Assembly (NCBI GenBank): GCA_900771165.1 | Contig: CAAGMX010000196.1 | Span: 1 to 5,173, forward strand | Direction of reading: 5' to 3' | Length of the DNA stretch: 5,173 nucleotides | Source of the DNA: Victivallales bacterium | GTDB lineage: Bacteria; Verrucomicrobiota; Lentisphaeria; Oligosphaerales; Oligosphaeraceae | Shown: positions 1 to 5,167 of the stretch, one piece after another | How positions within the stretch are numbered: position 1 is the stretch's first letter | Layout of the letters: each line of letters opens with the position of its first letter | Translations under genes and position numbers: made by a program | The notes under the pieces: model-generated | What the model saw: the letters and a program-made list of their open reading frames with translations, nothing else | What the model was told of the DNA's origin: nothing | Databases searched by the model: none

Positions 1-2
1 GA

Positions 3-824
3 GAGGTGACCATCCGCTTCGGCATCCAGGGACCCCACTGCACTGTGGGCGCCGCCTGCGCCGCCGGAAATCTGGGACTGGTCCAGGGCGCCCAGCAACT
101 CCTCCTGGACGAAGTGGACTATGCCCTGGCCGGCGGAGTCTCCGAATCCCCCAGGACCTTCGGCATCTTCGCCGCCTTCCAGAGCCAGAACGCCCTGGCC
201 TCCCACCCCGATCCCACCATGGCCTCCCGCCCCTTCGACCAGGCCCGCAACGGCATCGTGATCTCCGAGGGCGGCGCCGTCTTCCTCCTGGAACGGCTGG
301 ATCACGCCCTCCAGAGAAAGGCCAGGATCTACGGAGAACTGTTGGGATGGTGCTGCAATTCCGACGCCACCGACGCCGTCCTCCCCAACCAGGAGCGCCA
401 GGCCCAGTGCATCCGGAAGGCCCTGGAAAAGGCCGGCCTTGCCCCCCGGCAGGTCTCCATTGTCAGCACCCACGCCACCGGCACCCCCGCCGGAGATGTG
501 AAGGAATGCATGGCCCTCCGACAGGTCTTCGGCGACGACTGCCCGGACACCTGCTTCAACAATACCAAGAGCTTCATCGGACACTGCATGGGCGCCGCCG
601 CCGCCCTGGAGCTGGCGGGAAATCTCCCCGCCTTCCAGGACAATCTGGTCCACCCCACCATCCACGTGGAAAACCTGGATCCCCAGTGCACCCTCCCCAA
701 TCTGGTCGTCAATGAGCCTCGCCAGCAGAAGGAAACCAGGGTCATCCTCAACAACTCCTTCGGCATGATGGGCATCAACTGCGTCACCATCGTGGGCAAA
801 TACACCCCCGAAGACGGCCGCTAG
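3..824 (+). CDS. Beta-ketoacyl-[acyl-carrier-protein] synthase, FabF-like (5' partial)
   Basis: This is the C-terminal part of a thiolase-fold condensing enzyme, which joins an acyl group to a malonyl group carried on ACP. The frame is open to the left edge, so the gene begins outside the window; the GTG at 6-8 is probably an internal valine. Numbering from that codon, the nucleophile is Cys18 (57-59, context GAACAAG), followed by His156 in STHATGTPAGD, Lys188 in NNTKS and His193 in FIGHCMG. The whole Cys-His-His set plus the lysine is therefore present, and this is not a chain-length factor that has lost its cysteine. SEGGAVFLLE and the closing NNSFGMMGIN are further family landmarks. The usual GFGGTN gating loop reads GMMGIN, which suggests a divergent subfamily. 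About 272 residues are present against a usual 410 or so. The acyl-carrier gene 81 bases downstream is a likely partner. The family is secure; whether it makes fatty acids, polyenes or polyketides cannot be told. Confidence 0.9.
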   Translation, partial: EVTIRFGIQGPHCTVGAACAAGNLGLVQGAQQLLLDEVDYALAGGVSESPRTFGIFAAFQSQNALASHPDPTMASRPFDQARNGIVISEGGAVFLLERLDHALQRKARIYGELLGWCCNSDATDAVLPNQERQAQCIRKALEKAGLAPRQVSIVSTHATGTPAGDVKECMALRQVFGDDCPDTCFNNTKSFIGHCMGAAAALELAGNLPAFQDNLVHPTIHVENLDPQCTLPNLVVNEPRQQKETRVILNNSFGMMGINCVTIVGKYTPEDGR

Positions 825-905
825 ACAATTCCCGCTCCGCAAACATGATTTCCCCGGGAGACCGCCTCCCATCCCTCCCCCAACCTACGCCCCTCCCCCA
901 AAACC

Positions 906-1151
906 ATGACTAGACCCGAAATCCTGGACGCCGTCATCGACATCCTCACTGAAATCAACCCCGATGTGGACTGGAAGGCCTTCGGCCCCGAGGAGTCCCT
1001 CCGGGGAACTCTCCAGTCCATGGATTTCCTGGACGTGGTCATGGATCTGAGAAAGCGCTACAAGGTGGTGGTCCCCGAGGCCGACTACGGCAAGCTGGCC
1101 ACCCTCAAAGGCTGCGTGGACTACCTGGAAGCCCCTCTGGCGGATCAATAA
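906..1151 (+). CDS. Acyl carrier protein-like, divergent phosphopantetheine site
   Basis: This 81-residue protein has the size and helix pattern of an acyl carrier protein. From residue 37 it aligns without gaps to the core of E. coli ACP over about 38 residues: QSMDFLDVV matches DSLDTVELV, and the end, CVDYLE, matches AIDYIN. Ser38 (1017-1019) is the expected phosphopantetheine attachment residue. The usual preceding Asp is Gln37, and the recognition helix carries RKR (49-51) plus Lys53 where E. coli ACP is acidic. The ATG at 906 is the first one after an in-frame stop at 846. It has no Shine-Dalgarno sequence, only AAAACC directly before the start. It follows the ketoacyl synthase, so a dedicated synthase/carrier pair in a fatty-acid, aryl-polyene or other type II pathway is likely. 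A general housekeeping ACP is less likely because of the altered site. Confidence 0.8.
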   Translation: MTRPEILDAVIDILTEINPDVDWKAFGPEESLRGTLQSMDFLDVVMDLRKRYKVVVPEADYGKLATLKGCVDYLEAPLADQ

Positions 1152-1169
1152 TCCCCTCCTTCTTCCTCC

Positions 1170-1194
1170 CCCCGGGGCGATTCCGCCCCCGGGG
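1170..1194 (+). terminator. GC-rich hairpin after the acyl-carrier gene, possible terminator
   Basis: CCCCGGGGCG (1170-1179) pairs with CGCCCCCGGGG (1184-1194), giving ten pairs with one bulged C (1186) and the loop ATTC. It starts 18 bases after the carrier-protein stop codon and precedes an AT-rich leader to thyX, which suits the end of a transcript. No uridine run follows, so an ordinary intrinsic terminator is not proven. It may instead protect the 3' end or pause transcription. Confidence 0.45.
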
Positions 1195-1231
1195 ATCCAT
1201 TACAACATAACTATCTAGTAATCAACGAGTT
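1195..1231 (+). promoter_or_regulatory. AT-rich leader upstream of thyX, possible promoter region
   Basis: These 37 bases are clearly richer in A and T than the surrounding sequence and lie between the hairpin and the thyX start. CATAAC (1206-1211) resembles a -10 box in four of six positions, but no convincing -35 box sits at the right distance. No Shine-Dalgarno sequence precedes the ATG. The position fits a promoter and leader for thyX and the genes after it; this is inference from location and composition only. Confidence 0.25.
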
Positions 1232-1930
1232 ATGCCAGAACTTCAGAGCGTCAACATCCCCCCACCCTGTCATGTGCGGGTATTAGGCGGGCAAGGCTGG
1301 ATCGGTCTCGTGGACCAGATGGGCACGGAGAGCAGCATCGTCAATGCCGCCCGGGTCTCCTTTGGGAAGATGCGCACGGAGATGGACGAGCGGGACGTGA
1401 AGCTGCTGAAGTACCTCATTGACAACCAGCACAACACTCCCCTGGAGCACGTGGTCTTCACCTTCCTGGTGCACTGCCCCCTCTTTGTCCGTTCCCAGTG
1501 GCATCGTCACCGCACCTGGAGTTACAACGAGATTTCCCGGCGATATACGGAGGTGGATCTGGAGTTCTACGTTCCCCCGGAGATTCATGCCCAGGCCCAG
1601 TCGGACCGGCAGGCCTCCACGGCGGCGCCGGAATCCATGGACCAGGAGGCCTTGCGGGAGGCCATCCGGAAGACCAACGAAGCCACCCTGCAATCCTATG
1701 AGGCCCTGCTGGCCGCCGGCGTCTGCCGGGAGCAGGCCCGGGGTGTCCTGAGCCAGAATCTGATGACCACCTTCTGGGCCACGGTGGACCTGTCCAATCT
1801 CCTCCGCTTCCTGGAGCTGCGCTCCGGCGCCCATGCTCAGTGGGAAATCCGCCAGTATGCCGAAGCCATCAAGACCCTACTGAAGCCCCAGCTTCCCCAC
1901 GTGGCGGAAATCATGGGCTGGGATCTCTAG
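1232..1930 (+). CDS. thyX: Flavin-dependent thymidylate synthase ThyX
   Basis: ThyX makes dTMP from dUMP in the cytoplasm, using FAD, NADPH and methylenetetrahydrofolate, and replaces the unrelated ThyA. The signature RHRTWSYNEIS occupies residues 92-102 and fits RHRx7S exactly, continuing into RRY. Before it are ARVSFGK (40-46) and NTPLEHVVFTF (68-78). After it come REQARGVL (166-173), LRFLELR ending at Arg197, the likely dUMP-binding arginine, and HAQWEIRQYA (201-210), which closely matches Thermotoga ThyX. The length of 232 residues is normal. The ATG at 1232 is the first after an in-frame stop at 1208 and puts the N-terminus where the family starts. Small departures are Ser instead of Pro in the usual VLP motif (residue 174) and Arg192 where His or Asn usually precedes FLxLR near the flavin. 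The enzyme should still be active. The organism may lack ThyA, but this window cannot show that. Confidence 0.96.
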   Translation: MPELQSVNIPPPCHVRVLGGQGWIGLVDQMGTESSIVNAARVSFGKMRTEMDERDVKLLKYLIDNQHNTPLEHVVFTFLVHCPLFVRSQWHRHRTWSYNEISRRYTEVDLEFYVPPEIHAQAQSDRQASTAAPESMDQEALREAIRKTNEATLQSYEALLAAGVCREQARGVLSQNLMTTFWATVDLSNLLRFLELRSGAHAQWEIRQYAEAIKTLLKPQLPHVAEIMGWDL

Positions 1931-1938
1931 ACGCCCCC

Positions 1939-1962
1939 GCCCCGGAACACCCCTCCCGGGGC
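1939..1962 (+). other. Perfect 7-bp hairpin between thyX and the TPK-MurC gene
   Basis: GCCCCGG (1939-1945) pairs exactly with CCGGGGC (1956-1962) around a ten-base loop. It lies in the 51-base gap between the thyX stop and the next ATG, 19 bases before that start. There is no following T run, so it is unlikely to be a strong terminator. It could attenuate or stabilise the transcript. In C-rich DNA such a stem may also arise by chance. Confidence 0.35.
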
Positions 1963-1981
1963 ATCCTTCCCTGGCTCCCCG

Positions 1982-3952
1982 ATGTCCACGGTCCTCCTCT
2001 GCCACGGAGATTTCCCCTGCCGCCCTGCCTCCCTGGAGGCTCTGCGCCAGGCCACTCACCTGGTTTGCTGCGACGGCGCCATGGCAGAGCTGGAACGCTT
2101 CGGCGAACGACTCCCCGATGCCATCGTGGGAGACCTGGACAGCCTCCCTGCTCCCCTCCGGCAACGCTATGCCCACCTTCTGCACAGGGAGGAGGAGCAG
2201 GAAACCAACGACCTCTCCAAGGCCCTCCGCTTCTGTCGGCGACACTATCCCCAGGATCCGATCCTGATTCTGGGCGCCACAGGCAAGCGGGAGGACCACA
2301 CCCTGGGCAATCTGGCCATCCTGGCAGACCAGGAAAACACGGAACTCTGGACGGACACCGGACGCTTCATTCCCTGCCGGGGAAACCGCTCCTTTCCCGT
2401 CCAGCCCGGGGACCAGCTCTCCGTCATCACCCTCTCCCCGGAGACTCCGGTGACCCTGGAGGGGGTCCGCTGGCCTCTGCATCAATGCCCCCTGCCCCGC
2501 TGGTGGCAGGGCACCCTCAACGAGGCCACCGGACAGACCCTGTCCCTCCATTGTCCAGAAGACCAGCCGGTCCTCCTCTATCTGCCTTGGCGGGAAGCCG
2601 GGGGAAAGCATCCCGCCGCCACGCCCCGGGACCTCCCCTGGAAACGGGTGCACTTCTGCGGCGCCGGAGGCGTGGGGGTTTCCGGGCTGGCCCATCTGCT
2701 GCTGGATGCCGGCGTGACGGTTTCGGGAAGCGACGCTGTGGACTCCCCCTATCTCCAGGCGCTGCGGCAACGGGGCGCCCAAATCACCCTGGGGCCTGCG
2801 CCGGAGGCACTGGATGCCTCCTGCTCCCTCCTGGTCTATTCCTCCGCCATTCCCCCCCATCACCCGGAGCGGGAAAGGGCCCGGGCCCTGGGCATCCCCC
2901 AATGCCGGAGAGGAGAATTCTTGGCCCGGCTGGCCCCACGGTTCCGCCATGTCATCGCCGTGGCCGGCTCCCACGGAAAAACCACCACCACCGCCATCCT
3001 GGCCCATCTCCTGAAAGCCGCCGGCAAGGATCCCGGCTTTCTGGTGGGCGGACTCCCTGTGGGATGGCCCCGGAATGCCGCCTGGGGAAACGGCAATTAT
3101 TTTGTCACCGAGGTGGATGAATCCGACCGCTCCCAGGAACTGATGCTCCCCCAGGATACTCTGATTCTCAATGTGGACGACGACCACTCCTGGGCCATCG
3201 GCGGACCGGAAGGCCTCCAGGACTGCTTCCGCAGACTGGCCCGCCAGTCCCTCCGGGTCCATCTCTGGGACTTTCCCGGGGCAGAAGAACTCCTGGCGGG
3301 GCACGACAACGGACACCTCCTCTCCCAGGCCCAGGCGGAAAAATCCCTTCCGTCTCTGGCCATTCCCGGCCGTCACAACCAGGAAAACGCCTTCCTGGCC
3401 CTGACCCTCCTCCAGCTTCCCCCCTTCTCCCTCACCCTGGAGGAACTTCAAAAAGGACTGGAGAGTTTCCCCGGCGTGGAACGCCGGCTCCAGCTTCTGG
3501 CCAAGTCCCCGGAGAATACCCTCTTCCTCTACGAGGACTACGCCCACCATCCTACCGAACTGGCCGCCTGCCTGGAGGCCCTTCGGGAACGCCATCCCCA
3601 CTGCCCCCTGACCATCGTCTTCCAGCCCCACCGGCCGGAACGCCTCCTGCGCTACGGACGCCGCTTTGCGGAAATCCTGGCGCAGCAGGCCCAGAAAGTG
3701 GTGGTGATGGCCCCCTTCATGGCCTGGGAAACCGGCGCCCCGGAAGCCTCCCCGGAAACTCTAGTCCGGGAAATCCGGCGACTGGCACCCCAGGTGACCG
3801 CCTCCCTCCACCAAGGCCCTCCTGAAAGCTTCCTCCCTACCCTGAAGGCCCTGTGGCAATCCCAGGACCATGGCTCCCGTGTCATCCTCCTGGTGGGCGC
3901 CGGAGACATCGGGCAGCTGGCCAAGAAGGCAAAGGAAGCCCTCTCCCGGTGA
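1982..3952 (+). CDS. murC: Fused thiamine pyrophosphokinase - UDP-MurNAc:L-alanine ligase (TPK-MurC)
   Basis: One 656-residue frame carries two complete cytoplasmic enzymes. Residues 1-205 match thiamine pyrophosphokinase (thiamine + ATP to thiamine diphosphate + AMP): CDGA (30-33), GDLDS (50-54), ETNDLSKAL (74-82), GATGKREDHTLGN (98-110), then the C-terminal beta domain with TLEGVRWPL (158-166) and LNEATG (179-184). Residues 221-656 match MurC, which adds L-alanine to UDP-MurNAc: HFCGAGGVGVSGLA (224-237), P-loop GSHGKTTTT (329-337), TEVDESD (376-382), NVDDDH (397-402), GRHN (463-466), EDYAHHPTE (518-526), FQPHRPERL (547-555), GAGDIG (639-644). HHPTE with FQPHR favours MurC over Mpl. A linker of about 15 residues, containing Gly-Gly-Lys and Ala-Ala-Thr-Pro, joins them. 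No ATG lies near the junction; GTG at 2648 is the only candidate separate start there. The ATG at 1982 has no Shine-Dalgarno sequence. The MurC central domain is short. I do not know of a description of this fusion. Confidence 0.93.
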   Translation: MSTVLLCHGDFPCRPASLEALRQATHLVCCDGAMAELERFGERLPDAIVGDLDSLPAPLRQRYAHLLHREEEQETNDLSKALRFCRRHYPQDPILILGATGKREDHTLGNLAILADQENTELWTDTGRFIPCRGNRSFPVQPGDQLSVITLSPETPVTLEGVRWPLHQCPLPRWWQGTLNEATGQTLSLHCPEDQPVLLYLPWREAGGKHPAATPRDLPWKRVHFCGAGGVGVSGLAHLLLDAGVTVSGSDAVDSPYLQALRQRGAQITLGPAPEALDASCSLLVYSSAIPPHHPERERARALGIPQCRRGEFLARLAPRFRHVIAVAGSHGKTTTTAILAHLLKAAGKDPGFLVGGLPVGWPRNAAWGNGNYFVTEVDESDRSQELMLPQDTLILNVDDDHSWAIGGPEGLQDCFRRLARQSLRVHLWDFPGAEELLAGHDNGHLLSQAQAEKSLPSLAIPGRHNQENAFLALTLLQLPPFSLTLEELQKGLESFPGVERRLQLLAKSPENTLFLYEDYAHHPTELAACLEALRERHPHCPLTIVFQPHRPERLLRYGRRFAEILAQQAQKVVVMAPFMAWETGAPEASPETLVREIRRLAPQVTASLHQGPPESFLPTLKALWQSQDHGSRVILLVGAGDIGQLAKKAKEALSR

Positions 3953-3970
3953 CAGAAAACAGAGATCCCC

Positions 3971-4474
3971 ATGAGCAACAAGTTCTTCTTCCTTATTCTT
4001 CTTGCCCTGCTCCTTGTGGCCATTCCTGTGGCATGCCGGTATCTCCGCAGCGATGAACGCATCATCCACAAGGCCCTTGTGGCCATCTGCCAGGACGTGG
4101 CCAAGCAGCCGGAGGAAGGCAACGCCTCCACCGCCCTGAAGATGATCTCCCTGGGCAACCGGCTGGATGCCCGGGTGGAAATCCGGGTCCACGACATCCC
4201 GGTGACCGGGAATCTCTCGGCGGAGGAACTCACCGCCCAGGTGAACCGGGCCCGGCTCTACCTGGATGTGATCCACGTGGAACTCCTGGATGATGTCATC
4301 ACCGTGGACGGCGACTCCGCCGTGGCCGACGGCGTCATCCACGTCAAGGCACTCTCCGCCCAGCATGCCTATAAATTCGAGGACAACTTCCATCTCCGTA
4401 TCCAACTCAGGAAGAACCAGGACGGGAAATGGCTCTTCTCCTCCTTCCAGGAAGGCCCCCTGCTCCAGAAGTAG
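3971..4474 (+). CDS. Membrane-anchored NTF2/SnoaL-like protein of unknown function
   Basis: The 167-residue product starts with MSNK, then a hydrophobic segment (residues 5-21) and a basic turn (CRYLR, 22-26), so it is probably an inner-membrane anchor with the rest outside the cytoplasm. Cys22 follows PVA, a poor lipobox because position -3 is Pro; a lipoprotein is possible but unlikely. The rest has the order of an NTF2/SnoaL-like cone fold: a long helix (about 27-64), a strand (ARVEIRVHD, 67-75), a helix (83-97), then strands through IHVELLDDVITVDGDSAVADG (about 101-121) and a final FHLRIQLRKN / DGKWLFSSF pair (140-159). Many such domains end with a DGxW turn like this. It begins 18 bases after the TPK-MurC stop, suggesting cotranscription. 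No catalytic residues can be assigned. The fold call is moderate; the biological role is unknown. Confidence 0.6.
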   Translation: MSNKFFFLILLALLLVAIPVACRYLRSDERIIHKALVAICQDVAKQPEEGNASTALKMISLGNRLDARVEIRVHDIPVTGNLSAEELTAQVNRARLYLDVIHVELLDDVITVDGDSAVADGVIHVKALSAQHAYKFEDNFHLRIQLRKNQDGKWLFSSFQEGPLLQK

Positions 4475-4508
4475 CCTCCCTCCTCCCACTCCCAAACAGA
4501 AGAAAACC

Positions 4509-5054
4509 ATGAAAAAGAGAACCGCCTCTCTTACGCTTCTCCTGTTCCTGCTTCTGATTCTGAGCGCCTCCCCGACCCTTCTGGGAAAAATCCCGGAGAA
4601 TCTCCTTCCTCCCTCCCCCCATCTCTGGCAGCGGGCCTTCCCCCTCTATCCCGGGATCCTCCATATTCGGCGTGTCCTTACGGAGCCCAGGCTCATGACC
4701 ATCCATGCGGTTCAGATCGACCTGAACCAGCCCGGACTCCAGTTCGTGGCCACCCAGGCAGATCCCCAGGCAGGACAGCCCATGCCCGACTGCCCGAAAT
4801 TCACCATCCGCACCAAACGCACCACCACCGGCGACTTCCTCATGCAGTGCCGAAAGGGGGAGCTGACCCAGGGATTCCCCCTGCCTGTGGTCCTGGCGGT
4901 GAACGCCGCCCCCTGGGTGCCCTGGGAACCCCCTTACACCCACGCCTACTCCGACGGCATGGGATTGCTGGTCGCCCAGGGAAAAACCATCTGCCCCCCA
5001 AAAGGCACCCCGGGACTGGTCATCAAGTCCAATCTTTTCAAGATACACTTTTAA
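4509..5054 (+). CDS. Secreted phosphodiester glycosidase (NAGPA/DUF2233-like), truncated at the 3' end
   Basis: The ATG at 4509 gives a textbook export signal: MKKR, a Leu-rich core (8-18), then SASPTLLG, so the protein should be exported. The following region resembles the N-terminal half of NAGPA-type phosphodiester glycosidases: IHAVQIDLNQPGLQFVATQ (65-83), a TTTGDF segment (105-110), VVLAVNAAPWVPW (127-139) corresponding to the family's Ala-Ile-Asn-Gly-like strand, and SDGMGLLVAQGKTICPPKGTP (148-168). Members cleave sugar-1-phosphodiesters or act on cell-surface glycans, but the substrate here is unknown. Family members usually go on for 100 residues or more past this point. Here the similarity stops near residue 172 and the frame ends in NLFKIHF inside AT-rich DNA, so the last seven or eight residues are probably not native. 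It starts 34 bases after the NTF2-like gene, with AAAACC before the ATG and no Shine-Dalgarno sequence. Alternative starts further upstream in the frame overlap the previous gene and lack the signal peptide. Confidence 0.6.
   Translation: MKKRTASLTLLLFLLLILSASPTLLGKIPENLLPPSPHLWQRAFPLYPGILHIRRVLTEPRLMTIHAVQIDLNQPGLQFVATQADPQAGQPMPDCPKFTIRTKRTTTGDFLMQCRKGELTQGFPLPVVLAVNAAPWVPWEPPYTHAYSDGMGLLVAQGKTICPPKGTPGLVIKSNLFKIHF
5019..5031. other. Composition and reading-frame junction (insertion edge or chimeric join)
   Basis: GC content falls from about 64% (4921-5020) to about 31% (5031-5173) within a few bases. Left of this point the plus strand reads as a glycosidase family protein (GLVIK). Right of it the minus strand reads as the start of another protein (EKIGLDD). 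Roughly a dozen bases at 5019-5031 read plausibly in both, as would a join through short shared sequence. No inverted repeat or target duplication can be seen because only one edge is present. Confidence 0.6.
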
Positions 5055-5150
5055 AAATTCCTCAAATGCATATCCGCTTTCAAAATATCCATAAAACTGT
5101 TCCAAAAAATCACTTATCTTCTCATCAGATATTTCAATATTCTTTCGCAT
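5019..5150 (-). CDS. N-terminal fragment resembling an Mrr-like restriction endonuclease
   Basis: On the minus strand, an ATG at 5150 opens 44 residues of well-behaved protein sequence before the join: acidic and helical (DEKISDFLEQFYGYFES, 9-25), then GYAFEEFLKVYLEKIGLDD (26-44). The FEEF...LEKIGL pattern is the usual first helix of Mrr-type restriction endonuclease domains, in which a GDGGID-like catalytic segment follows; that segment is missing because the sequence changes to GC-rich DNA. Codons are AT-rich (gaa, ttt, aaa, tat), quite unlike the rest of the window and typical of Clostridia-like genomes. The frame is also open upstream to the window edge, so an earlier start cannot be ruled out, but a good ribosome binding site favours this ATG. 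Continuing the frame leftwards past 5019 gives only Gly-rich antisense of the glycosidase gene. The family call rests on one short motif. Confidence 0.4.
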
Positions 5151-5159
5151 CTCCGTAAA

Positions 5160-5167
5160 CCTTCTCC
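5160..5167 (-). promoter_or_regulatory. Shine-Dalgarno sequence for the minus-strand fragment
   Basis: GGAGAAGG on the minus strand lies nine bases before the ATG at 5150, a strong and well-spaced ribosome binding site. It supports that start. It also contrasts with the five plus-strand genes, none of which has such a site, which suggests a different source organism. Confidence 0.5.

Noticed and set aside
856..870. GGGAG/CTCCC stem in the gap between the synthase and carrier genes
   Set aside because: Only five base pairs, no T run, and embedded in C-rich sequence where short stems are expected by chance.
1931..1981. TPP riboswitch upstream of the thiamine pyrophosphokinase domain
   Set aside because: The gap is only 51 bases, too short for a THI element, and I see none of its conserved segments.
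1840..3120. A 426-residue plus-strand open frame overlapping thyX and the fusion gene
   Set aside because: It is Pro/Arg/Gly-rich out-of-frame reading of verified genes, with no domain pattern and no leader of its own.
1877..3631. A 584-residue open frame on the minus strand antisense to TPK-MurC
   Set aside because: The translation is Gly/Glu/Gln-rich low-complexity sequence with no recognisable motif. It is explained by the C-rich third positions of the plus-strand gene, whose two domains have full motif sets.
4034..4036. Lipoprotein attachment Cys22 in the NTF2-like protein
   Set aside because: The preceding residues are Pro-Val-Ala and the next is Arg; the lipobox normally has Leu or a similar residue at -3, so a simple membrane anchor fits better.
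3761..4510. A 249-residue minus-strand open frame across the end of MurC and the NTF2-like gene
   Set aside because: Gly-rich shadow spanning two genes and their gap; no family resemblance, while the plus-strand frames show clear domain or signal features.
5045..5065. Reading the TAA at 5052-5054 as the genuine end of the glycosidase gene
   Set aside because: The last residues lie in DNA of different composition and family similarity stops before them, so the stop is probably an accident of the join.
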